From DASUBV01 sp035763085 (GTDB lineage Bacteria > Actinomycetota > Actinomycetes > Streptosporangiales > Streptosporangiaceae), in contig DASUBV010000096.1 in the NCBI GenBank assembly GCA_035763085.1, positions 1 through 12,181 of the forward strand: a stretch of DNA of 12,181 nt, written 5' to 3'. Every line of letters begins with the position of its first letter. Within the stretch, counting starts at the first letter, position 1. A program made the translations under genes and the position numbers. This document shows positions 6,284 to 12,181 of this stretch, piece by piece. The notes under the pieces were generated by a model that worked only from the letters and a program-made list of their open reading frames with translations, did not search any database and was not told the DNA's origin.

Positions 6284-7620
6284 CCTCCGTGCTGATGCCC
6301 GAGCTCAGCGCCCACTGGGATGAGCCGGACTCCTTCTCGCTGGCCGCCTACCGGCGCAGCGGGGGCTACCGTGCGCTGGCCAAGGCGCTGGCGATGGAGC
6401 CGGGTGAGGTAATCCAGACCCTCAAGGACTCGATCCTGCGCGGCCGTGGCGGCGCCGGCTTCCCGACCGGCATGAAGTGGGGCTTCATCCCGCAGGGTGG
6501 CGGCAAGCCGCACTACCTGGTGGTCAATGCCGACGAGTCAGAGCCCGGCGCCTGCAAGGACATGCCGACGCTGCTGGCCAACCCGCAGGCGCTGATCGAG
6601 GGCATCGTCATCGCGGCCTACGCGATCCGGGCCGAGAAGGCGTTCATCTACGTGCGCGGCGAGGTCCTGCATGTGATCAGGCGGCTGCACCACGCCGTGG
6701 CCGAGGCCTACGAGGCCGGCTACCTGGGCCGCAATATCTCCGGCTCCGGGTTCAGCCTGGACGTGGTGGTGCACGCCGGCGCCGGTGCCTACATCTGCGG
6801 CGAGGAGACGGCGCTGCTGGACTCGCTGGAGGGGTACCGCGGCCAGCCCCGGCTGAAGCCGCCGTTCCCGGCCGTGGCGGGGCTGTACCAGTGCCCGACG
6901 GTGGTCAACAACGTCGAGTCCATCGCGACGGTGCCCTACATCCTGAACCACGGTGCCGAGGAGTTCGCCTCCTACGGGACCGAGCGGTCCAAGGGGTTCG
7001 GACTGTACTCCCTGTCCGGCCATGTCACCCGGCCCGGCCAGTACGAGGCCCCGCTGGGCACCACCCTGCGCCAGCTGCTGGAGCTGGCCGGCGGCATCCG
7101 GGCCGGGCACCGGCTGAAGTTCTGGACGCCGGGCGGGTCGTCGACGCCGCTGTTCACCGACGAGCACCTGGACGTGCCGCTGGACTACGAGTCGGTGGCC
7201 AAGGCCGGATCGATGCTTGGCACCCGGTCGGTCCAGCTGTTCGACGAGACCACCTGCGTGGTCCGCGTCGCGCTGCGCTGGGTGGAGTTCTACCAGCACG
7301 AGTCGTGCGGCAAGTGCACGCCGTGCCGGGAGGGCAGCTTCTGGGTCGCCCAGATCATGCAGCGCCTGGAGCGCGGCGAGGGCAGCGAGGCTGACCTGGA
7401 CAAGCTCCTGGACATCTGCGACAACATCACCGGGCGGGCGTTCTGCGCGCTCGGCGACTCGATCCAGGCGCCGGTCGGCTCATCCATCAAGTACTTCCGG
7501 GATGAGTACATCCAGCACCAGAAGCAGGGCGGCTGCCCGTTCGACCCGGCCGCCTCGACGCTTTTCGGTGGGTCCGGGGGGTCGTCCCCCCGGGGCAACA
7601 CAGCTATGGAGTCGGCCTGA
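6280..7620 (+). CDS. nuoF: NADH-quinone oxidoreductase subunit F (51 kDa, NADH/FMN site)
   Basis: NuoF oxidises NADH, holds FMN, and carries cluster N3. Seen: the glycine-rich loop GRGGAGFPTGMKW (55-67) and NADESEPG (83-90) for FMN and NADH binding, GAGAYICGEETAL (167-179), and the N3 ligands C343, C346, C349 in ESCGKCTPCREG plus C389 in RAFCALGD. All are intact, so the subunit should be active. Start GTG 6280 overlaps nuoE by four bases, and TGATG joins it to nuoG. The last 20 residues or so (after FDPAASTLFG) are Gly/Ser-rich and are encoded by a strong hairpin, described separately. Confidence 0.98.
   Translation: MTSVLMPELSAHWDEPDSFSLAAYRRSGGYRALAKALAMEPGEVIQTLKDSILRGRGGAGFPTGMKWGFIPQGGGKPHYLVVNADESEPGACKDMPTLLANPQALIEGIVIAAYAIRAEKAFIYVRGEVLHVIRRLHHAVAEAYEAGYLGRNISGSGFSLDVVVHAGAGAYICGEETALLDSLEGYRGQPRLKPPFPAVAGLYQCPTVVNNVESIATVPYILNHGAEEFASYGTERSKGFGLYSLSGHVTRPGQYEAPLGTTLRQLLELAGGIRAGHRLKFWTPGGSSTPLFTDEHLDVPLDYESVAKAGSMLGTRSVQLFDETTCVVRVALRWVEFYQHESCGKCTPCREGSFWVAQIMQRLERGEGSEADLDKLLDICDNITGRAFCALGDSIQAPVGSSIKYFRDEYIQHQKQGGCPFDPAASTLFGGSGGSSPRGNTAMESA
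7574..7593 (+). repeat. C/G-rich hairpin in the 3' end of nuoF
   Basis: CCGGGGGG (7574-7581) and CCCCCCGG (7586-7593) pair perfectly around TCGT. The structure lies inside the nuoF reading frame, 25 bases before its stop, and directly upstream of the nuoG start. It encodes part of the unconserved Gly/Ser-rich tail. Similar dispersed palindromes exist in many actinobacterial genomes; whether this one is repeated elsewhere cannot be judged from one window. It is not a terminator, because nuoG follows with a one-base overlap and no T-run is present. Confidence 0.55.
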
Positions 7621-10061
7621 TGACAACCCCTTCCACCACGGGCGAGGTGGCCAAGCCGGCCGACGGCGTGACGGTCACCATCGACGGATTCGAGATCACC
7701 GTCCCGGAGGGGACGCTGATCATCCGGGCCGCCGAGCAGCTCGGAATCCAGATCCCGCGGTTCTGCGACCACCCGCTGCTCGACCCGGTCGGCGCCTGCC
7801 GGCAGTGCCTGGTCGTCGTCGAGGGCCAGCCCAAGCCGCCGGCCTCGTGCACCACGGTGTGCACCCCCGGCATGGTGGTGCACACCCAGCTCACCTCCGC
7901 GGTGGCCGAGAAGGCTCAGCGCGGGATGATGGAGCTGCTGCTGGTCAACCACCCCCTCGACTGCCCGATGTGCGACAAGGGCGGCGAGTGCCCGCTGCAG
8001 AATCAGGCCATGTCCACCGGCCAGGGCGAGAGCCGGTTCGAGGGGCAGAAGCGGACCTTTGCCAAGCCCGTCGCCCTGTCGGCCCAGATCCTGCTGGACC
8101 GCGAGCGGTGCATCCAGTGCGCCCGGTGCACCCGGTTCGCCGACCAGGTGGCCGGGGACCCGCTCATCGACCTGCTCGACCGCGGCCCGCAGGAGCAGGT
8201 CGGCGTGGCCGACGGTGTCCCGTTCGACTCCTACTTCTCCGGCAACACCGTGCAGATCTGCCCGGTGGGCGCGCTGACCGGCGCCTCCTACCGGTTCCGG
8301 GCCCGGCCGTTCGACCTGGTGTCCACGCCGTCGGTCTGCGAGCACTGCGCGGCCGGCTGCCGGCAGCGCACCGACCACCGCCGCGGCGCGGTGACCCGCC
8401 GCCTGGCCGGCAACGATCCGGAGGTCAACGAGGAGTGGAACTGCGATAAGGGCCGGTGGGCCTTTACCTACGCCACCCAGCCGGACCGGCTGTCGCTGCC
8501 GCTGGTGCGGGACGACTCCGGGGCACTGGTGCCCGCCTCCTGGCCGGAGGCCATCTCGGTGGCCGCTCGCGGCCTGGCCGCCGCCCGCGGTCAGGCGGGC
8601 GTGCTGGCCGGCGGGCGGCTGACGCTGGAAGACGCCTACGCCTACGCCAAGTTCGCCCGGGTGGCGCTGGGCACCAACGACATCGACATGCGCGCCCGCC
8701 CGCACTCGGCTGAGGAGACCGGCTTCCTGGCCGGGCACGTCGCGGGGCCGGGCTCGATCGCGCACGGCTCGGTCAGCTACGCCGACCTCGAGTCCGCCCC
8801 GGCGGTGCTGCTGGCCGGGTTCGAGCCCGAGGACGAGTCGCCGATCGTCTTCCTGCGGCTGCGCAAGGCAGTCCGCAAGCACCAACTGCAGGTCTACTCG
8901 CTGGCAGCGCTGGCCAGCCTGGGCCTGGAGAAGATGTCCGGCGTCCTGCTGCCCACCGCGCCGGGCCAGGAAGCCGCGGCGCTGGACGCCCTGGCGCGCG
9001 GCGTCGGCGTCGGGGCCACCGCGGATGCCGGGACGGCCCTGCGCCAGCCCGGCGCCGTGATCCTCGCGGGCGAGCGGCTGGCCGAGGTGCCGGGTGCCCT
9101 GACCGCCGCCGTACGGCTGGCCGAGGCGACCGGGGCCAGCCTGGCCTGGATCCCGCGGCGGGCCGGCGAGCGCGGTGCCATCGAGGCCGGCGCGCTGCCG
9201 AACCTGCTGCCGCGCGGCCGCAGCGTCACCGACGCCGCGGCCAGCGCCGAGGTCGCCCGCACCTGGGGCGTTGGCTCGCTGCCGGCGCAGCCCGGCCGGG
9301 ACACCTCGGCGATTCTCGCCGCGGCCGCCAGCGGCGAGCTGTCGGCCCTGCTGGTGGCCGGCGTCGACCCCGATGACCTGCCCGACCCCGCGGCCGCCCT
9401 CGCGGCGCTGGAGGCGGCCAGCTTCGTGGTCAGCCTGGAGTTGCGGGTCAGTGCCGTCACCGACCGAGCCGACGTGGTGTTCCCGGTCGCGGCGGTGGCC
9501 GAGAAGGCCGGCACGTTCGTGAACTGGGAGGGCCGTCCGGGCACCTTCGGCCCGGCGCTGTCGGTCCCGTCGGTCCGCTCCGACCTGCACGTGCTGGCCT
9601 CGCTGGCCGACGAGATGGACGTGCACCTGGGCCTGCCCGACGCCGCGGCCGCCCGCCGCGAGATCTCGTCGCTGGCGCCCCGGCCGGGCACCGGCGCCGC
9701 GGCCGCCGCCCCGGCAGGTACCGCCCCGGCCCCCGAGGCGGCACAGCGCGGTCAGGCAGTTCTTGCCACCTGGCATAATCTGCTCGACCGCGGCCGCATG
9801 CAGGCCGGCGAGCCGAACCTGGCGGGCACCGCCAGGGCCCCGGTCGCCCGGATGTCCGCCGCGACTGCGGCCGAGGCCGCAGTCTCCGACGGCGGCAAGG
9901 TCACTGTGGCGACCAGCCGCGGCACCGTCACCGTTCCAGTGGAGATCACCGAGATGCCAGACCGGGTCGTATGGCTGCCCGCGCACTCCGCGGGCCGCGG
10001 CATACGGCGTGAGCTAGGCGCCGGCCACGGCAGCCTCGTCAGCCTGAGGAGCGCGGAATGA
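7620..10061 (+). CDS. nuoG: NADH-quinone oxidoreductase subunit G (75 kDa, N1b/N4/N5/N7 clusters)
   Basis: NuoG is the largest peripheral subunit and the electron wire from NuoF towards NuoI. Its cluster ligands can be read off: N1b C49, C60, C63, C77; N5 H111, C115, C118, C124; N4 C164, C167, C170, C214; and C240, C243, C247, C275 for N7, the extra off-pathway cluster found only in some bacteria. From about residue 280 to 680 it resembles a molybdopterin oxidoreductase domain, which in complex I has no molybdenum. An Ala/Pro linker (about 690-710) follows, then a C-terminal domain with WLPAHSAGRGIRREL. The 813-residue length is usual for actinobacteria. ATG 7620 overlaps the nuoF stop by one base, and the end overlaps nuoH by ATGA. 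Confidence 0.97.
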   Translation: MTTPSTTGEVAKPADGVTVTIDGFEITVPEGTLIIRAAEQLGIQIPRFCDHPLLDPVGACRQCLVVVEGQPKPPASCTTVCTPGMVVHTQLTSAVAEKAQRGMMELLLVNHPLDCPMCDKGGECPLQNQAMSTGQGESRFEGQKRTFAKPVALSAQILLDRERCIQCARCTRFADQVAGDPLIDLLDRGPQEQVGVADGVPFDSYFSGNTVQICPVGALTGASYRFRARPFDLVSTPSVCEHCAAGCRQRTDHRRGAVTRRLAGNDPEVNEEWNCDKGRWAFTYATQPDRLSLPLVRDDSGALVPASWPEAISVAARGLAAARGQAGVLAGGRLTLEDAYAYAKFARVALGTNDIDMRARPHSAEETGFLAGHVAGPGSIAHGSVSYADLESAPAVLLAGFEPEDESPIVFLRLRKAVRKHQLQVYSLAALASLGLEKMSGVLLPTAPGQEAAALDALARGVGVGATADAGTALRQPGAVILAGERLAEVPGALTAAVRLAEATGASLAWIPRRAGERGAIEAGALPNLLPRGRSVTDAAASAEVARTWGVGSLPAQPGRDTSAILAAAASGELSALLVAGVDPDDLPDPAAALAALEAASFVVSLELRVSAVTDRADVVFPVAAVAEKAGTFVNWEGRPGTFGPALSVPSVRSDLHVLASLADEMDVHLGLPDAAAARREISSLAPRPGTGAAAAAPAGTAPAPEAAQRGQAVLATWHNLLDRGRMQAGEPNLAGTARAPVARMSAATAAEAAVSDGGKVTVATSRGTVTVPVEITEMPDRVVWLPAHSAGRGIRRELGAGHGSLVSLRSAE

Positions 10062-11437
10062 CACTCCAGGCCGCCTCCTCCCTGGCGGCGCCCGTGGCCG
10101 CCAGCCCGGACCCCACGCTGTCCAGCTTCCACGACACCTGGTGGCTGGTGCTGCTCAAGGTCGTCGTGCTGTTTGCCTTCCTGATGCTGGCCACGCTGTT
10201 CACGATCTGGGCCGAGCGGCGGGTCATCGGGCGGATGCAGCAGCGTCCCGGCCCGAACCGGGCCGGTCCGTTCGGGCTGCTGCAGTCCCTGATGGACGGC
10301 ATCAAGTTGCCGCTGAAGGAAGACATCGTCCCCCGCGGGGTGGACAAGATCCTTTTCATCATCGCGCCCGCGGTCTCGGCCATTCCGGCCTTCATCAGCA
10401 TCGCGATCATTCCGTTTGGTCCGGTGGTGTCGATCGGGGGTGTGCGGACGCCGCTGCAGCTGTCGGACCTTCCCGTGGCGGTGTTGCTGGTGCTGGCGAT
10501 GTCGTCGATGGGGGTGTACGGGATTGTGCTGGCGGGGTGGGCGTCGGCGTCGCCGTACTCGCTGCTGGGGGGGCTGCGCTCGTCGGCGCAGGTGATCTCG
10601 TATGAGATCGCGATGGGGCTGTCGTTCGTGCCGGTGTTTTTGTATGCGGGGTCGTTGTCGACGAGCCAGATCGTGGCGGCGCAGGCGCACGGGACGACGT
10701 TCGAGGCGGCCGGGATCATCTGGCATTACCCGTCGTGGTTCGCGGTCTTGCTGCTGCCGTCGTTCGTGATTTACGTGATCACGATGGTGGGGGAGACGAA
10801 CCGGCTGCCGTTTGACCTGCCGGAGGGCGAGGGGGAGCTGGTCGGCGGGTATCACACGGAGTACTCGTCGCTGAAGTTCGCGCTGTTCTACCTGGCGGAG
10901 TACATCTCCATGGTGACGGTGTCGGCGCTGGCGACGACGCTGTTCCTGGGCGGCTGGCGGGCCCCGTGGCCGATCTCGGTGTGGGCGGGGGCTAATAGCG
11001 GGTGGTGGCCGCTGCTGTGGTTCCTGGGCAAGGTCACGCTGTTCATCTTCTTCTTCATCTGGCTGCGGGGGTCGCTGCCGCGGATCCGGTATGACCAGCT
11101 GATGGCGCTGGGCTGGAAGGTGCTGATTCCCGGGGCGCTGGCGTGGGCGCTGATCATCGCCACGATGCGGGTCTGGCGCCGCGACGGCGGGTCGGCGGGC
11201 GTCTACATCGTCGGCGCCCTCATCGTCGCCGCCCTGCTGGTCTTGTGGATCGGGTGGGAGACCTCCGCGCAGAAGACCGCCCGCCGCCAGCAGGCCGAGG
11301 AAGAGCGGCTGGCCGCCGAGACCGCCGCGCGCGGCCCGGTGTTCCCGACCCCGCCGATGGACCTGCCCCACTACCACGGCATCGGCATCGCTGGTTCGGT
11401 CCCGCGCCAGCCTGAGAATGAGCGCGGCCAAGCATGA
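10058..11437 (+). CDS. nuoH: NADH-quinone oxidoreductase subunit H (membrane anchor, quinone channel)
   Basis: NuoH is the membrane subunit that joins the peripheral arm to the proton-pumping arm and lines the quinone tunnel. Visible are about nine hydrophobic segments, WAERRVIGRMQQRPGPNRAGPFG split over residues 51-73, LMDGIKLPLKEDI (79-91), and GETNRLPFDLPEGEGELVGGYHTEYSS (residues 245-271), the conserved acidic loop. It is complete at 459 residues, with a charged C-terminal tail ending FPTPPM...; such tails are usual in actinobacteria. It overlaps nuoG by ATGA. Codon use changes sharply between about 10418 and 11150: of the first 12 glycine codons there, ten are GGG, two GGT and none GGC, and TCG, GCG, GTG, ACG and some TTG dominate, while flanking parts and other nuo genes favour C-ending codons. 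The protein motifs stay intact. No nuoI follows. Confidence 0.97.
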   Translation: MTLQAASSLAAPVAASPDPTLSSFHDTWWLVLLKVVVLFAFLMLATLFTIWAERRVIGRMQQRPGPNRAGPFGLLQSLMDGIKLPLKEDIVPRGVDKILFIIAPAVSAIPAFISIAIIPFGPVVSIGGVRTPLQLSDLPVAVLLVLAMSSMGVYGIVLAGWASASPYSLLGGLRSSAQVISYEIAMGLSFVPVFLYAGSLSTSQIVAAQAHGTTFEAAGIIWHYPSWFAVLLLPSFVIYVITMVGETNRLPFDLPEGEGELVGGYHTEYSSLKFALFYLAEYISMVTVSALATTLFLGGWRAPWPISVWAGANSGWWPLLWFLGKVTLFIFFFIWLRGSLPRIRYDQLMALGWKVLIPGALAWALIIATMRVWRRDGGSAGVYIVGALIVAALLVLWIGWETSAQKTARRQQAEEERLAAETAARGPVFPTPPMDLPHYHGIGIAGSVPRQPENERGQA

Positions 11438-11462
11438 CCGCCCGGGCCGGACTCGACCGGAT

Positions 11463-11855
11463 TCACGCCGGGCCGAGAAGATCCCACTGGTTGCCGGCGA
11501 TATCGAGGAACACCGCCACGCGCCCGTAGGCCTCAGTGCGTGGTCCGCGCACGAACCGGACTCCCGCGTCTGTCATCCGCTGATACGACTCAGCGAAGTC
11601 ATCCACGTGCAGGAAGAACCCAACCCGGCCTGCCGCCTGCTTGCCGACCACTGCCGCCTGATCCGCTCCGTCGGCTCTGGCTAGCAGCAGGCCCGTCATG
11701 GCGCCGGGCGGCCGTACGACCACCCACCGCTTGGGACGGCCGTCGTTGGTTACGGCCGGGCTGTCCTCTGCGAGTTCGAACCCGAGCACACCAGTAAAGA
11801 ACTCGATGGCGGGGTCGTACTCCGGGACCACGATGGTGACAAGACCCAGGTGCAT
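11463..11855 (-). CDS. VOC-fold (glyoxalase/bleomycin resistance-like) protein
   Basis: A 130-residue protein of the vicinal oxygen chelate superfamily. Seen: the N-terminal MHLGLVTIVVPEYDPAIEFFTGVLGFEL, split here as residues 1-10, 11-20 and 21-28, matching the first beta-alpha-beta unit. The second half has VGFFLHVDDFAESYQRM (78-94), GPRTEAYG (104-111) and the closing AVFLDIAGNQWDLLGP. Possible metal ligands are H2 and H83, but the usual central and final glutamates are not obvious, so metal-dependent catalysis is uncertain. Substrate is unknown. ATG 11855 is likely leaderless: TAGGCT (minus strand, 11867 to 11862) sits six bases upstream and no Shine-Dalgarno is visible. It converges on nuoH with 25 bases between the stops and is unrelated to complex I. 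Confidence 0.85.
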   Translation of the reverse strand: MHLGLVTIVVPEYDPAIEFFTGVLGFELAEDSPAVTNDGRPKRWVVVRPPGAMTGLLLARADGADQAAVVGKQAAGRVGFFLHVDDFAESYQRMTDAGVRFVRGPRTEAYGRVAVFLDIAGNQWDLLGPA

Positions 11856-11861
11856 CCGGCC

Positions 11862-11867
11862 AGCCTA
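11862..11867 (-). promoter_or_regulatory. Candidate -10 element (TAGGCT) for a leaderless VOC transcript
   Basis: On the minus strand TAGGCT matches TAnnnT, and six bases separate it from the ATG at 11855, the spacing seen when transcription starts at the start codon itself. No clear -35 is visible. Confidence 0.35.
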
Positions 11868-11922
11868 GAATCCCCGGTCCGCTCGGCCGCGCCGGTCACG
11901 CTGTCGGTTCCGCCACGGTCAG

Positions 11923-11941
11923 GCACGCCCGAGGCCCGTGC
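11923..11941 (-). terminator. Hairpin 7 bases beyond the LuxR-type gene, possible transcript end
   Basis: The arms GCACG (11923-11927) and CGTGC (11937-11941) are complementary with a nine-base loop, just past the regulator's stop codon (11949-11951) on the minus strand. Actinobacterial terminators often lack a U-run, and none is present here. The stem is short, so the call is weak. Confidence 0.25.
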
Positions 11942-11948
11942 GGACCAT

Positions 11949-12181
11949 TCAGACCCAGTCGCGCTGGACGGCTAGCTGGCCGAGCTGGAAGCGGGACGTC
12001 AGGCCGTGCGCGGCCATCAGGTTCGATAGCCGCCGCCGGACCGTGCGCAGGCTGAGATCGAGATTCCGGGCGATCGCCTGATCCTTGAAGCCGGCCGTGA
12101 GCAGTTGCAGCATCGCGTGGTCGGTCTCGTCCAGCCCGGTCTCCGATACTGCGGTCGGACCGGTCCAGCGAAGCGGGAGCG
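11949..12181 (-). CDS. C-terminal part of a LuxR-type HTH transcriptional regulator; 5' end outside window
   Basis: Read on the minus strand from the window edge (first full codon at 12179) to TGA 11951-11949, giving 76 residues. The end is a LuxR-type (GerE-like) helix-turn-helix: LDETDHAMLQLLTAGFKDQA, IARNLDLSLRTVRRRLSNLM, then AAHGLTSRFQLGQLAVQRDW. The AGFKDxAIARxLxLSLRTVRRR form is common in actinobacterial orphan LuxR regulators that lack a recognisable receiver domain. The N-terminal sensory part is outside the window, so the signal is unknown. It lies 93 bases upstream of the VOC gene on the same strand; co-regulation is possible, but the VOC gene seems to have its own promoter. Confidence 0.85.
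   Translation of the reverse strand, partial: LPLRWTGPTAVSETGLDETDHAMLQLLTAGFKDQAIARNLDLSLRTVRRRLSNLMAAHGLTSRFQLGQLAVQRDWV

Noticed and set aside
7290..9986. Very long open frame on the minus strand (898 codons) opposite nuoF/nuoG
   Set aside because: GC-rich coding sequence leaves the antisense frame free of stops. The product is Gly/Arg/His/Gln-rich with no family pattern, while nuoG on the plus strand has all its cluster ligands.
9752..11431. Minus-strand open frame of 559 codons opposite nuoH
   Set aside because: The translation is compositionally extreme (runs of R, Q, H, D, P) and shows no domain. It is a shadow of nuoG/nuoH codon use, although its length partly reflects the odd codon block in nuoH.
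11418..11684. Plus-strand open frame of 88 codons after nuoH, a possible nuoI or small gene
   Set aside because: It starts inside nuoH and overlaps the VOC gene in antisense. It has no CxxCxxCxxxC ferredoxin motif as NuoI must have.
1..12181. tRNA, rRNA, CRISPR arrays, insertion sequences, riboswitches
   Set aside because: I saw no cloverleaf, no repeat-spacer pattern, no transposase-like frame and no recognisable riboswitch core on either strand.

Overview
The window is very GC-rich, with G/C in most third codon positions and dense, overlapping genes. Family matches (a MenG C-methyltransferase, a MenJ-like geranylgeranyl reductase, and NuoA-NuoH of the actinobacterial type with long NuoD, NuoH and NuoG tails) point to a menaquinone-using actinomycete. 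I cannot assign a genus from the sequence.

Layout: bases 2-139 carry the end of an upstream gene, probably a GalE-like NAD-dependent epimerase. A 180-base gap with several inverted repeats leads into menG (320-1018). A 130-base gap holds a candidate promoter and a perfect TTGTGAA-N4-TTCACAA palindrome of the kind bound by Rex, the NAD+/NADH-sensing repressor. Next come a geranylgeranyl-reductase-family flavoprotein (1149-2507, likely MenJ) and then nuoA-B-C-D-E-F-G-H (2571-11437). From nuoA on, neighbours overlap by 1-4 bases or lie 2 bases apart, which is typical of one translationally coupled transcript. The convergent minus-strand part holds a small VOC-fold protein (11463-11855) and the C-terminal end of a LuxR-type regulator (11949-12181, cut by the window edge).

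How it works together: MenG makes the last methylation of menaquinone and the MenJ-like enzyme would saturate its side chain. NuoA-H form the NADH-oxidising arm, most of the quinone-reducing module, and two membrane subunits of complex I, which reduces that quinone. A Rex-type operator ahead of menJ-nuo would link expression to the NADH/NAD+ ratio, that is, to the complex I substrate.

Most unusual points: (1) the nuo operon stops after nuoH; nuoI-N do not follow, and a convergent unrelated gene ends 25 bases further on. (2) A ~730-base block inside nuoH has very different synonymous codon use (GGG/GCG/TCG/GTG instead of GGC/GCC/TCC/GTC), as if it came from another copy or lineage. (3) The Rex-like operator overlaps a second, longer-stem hairpin and one of two possible menJ start codons. 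(4) A strong C/G hairpin lies in the last codons of nuoF.
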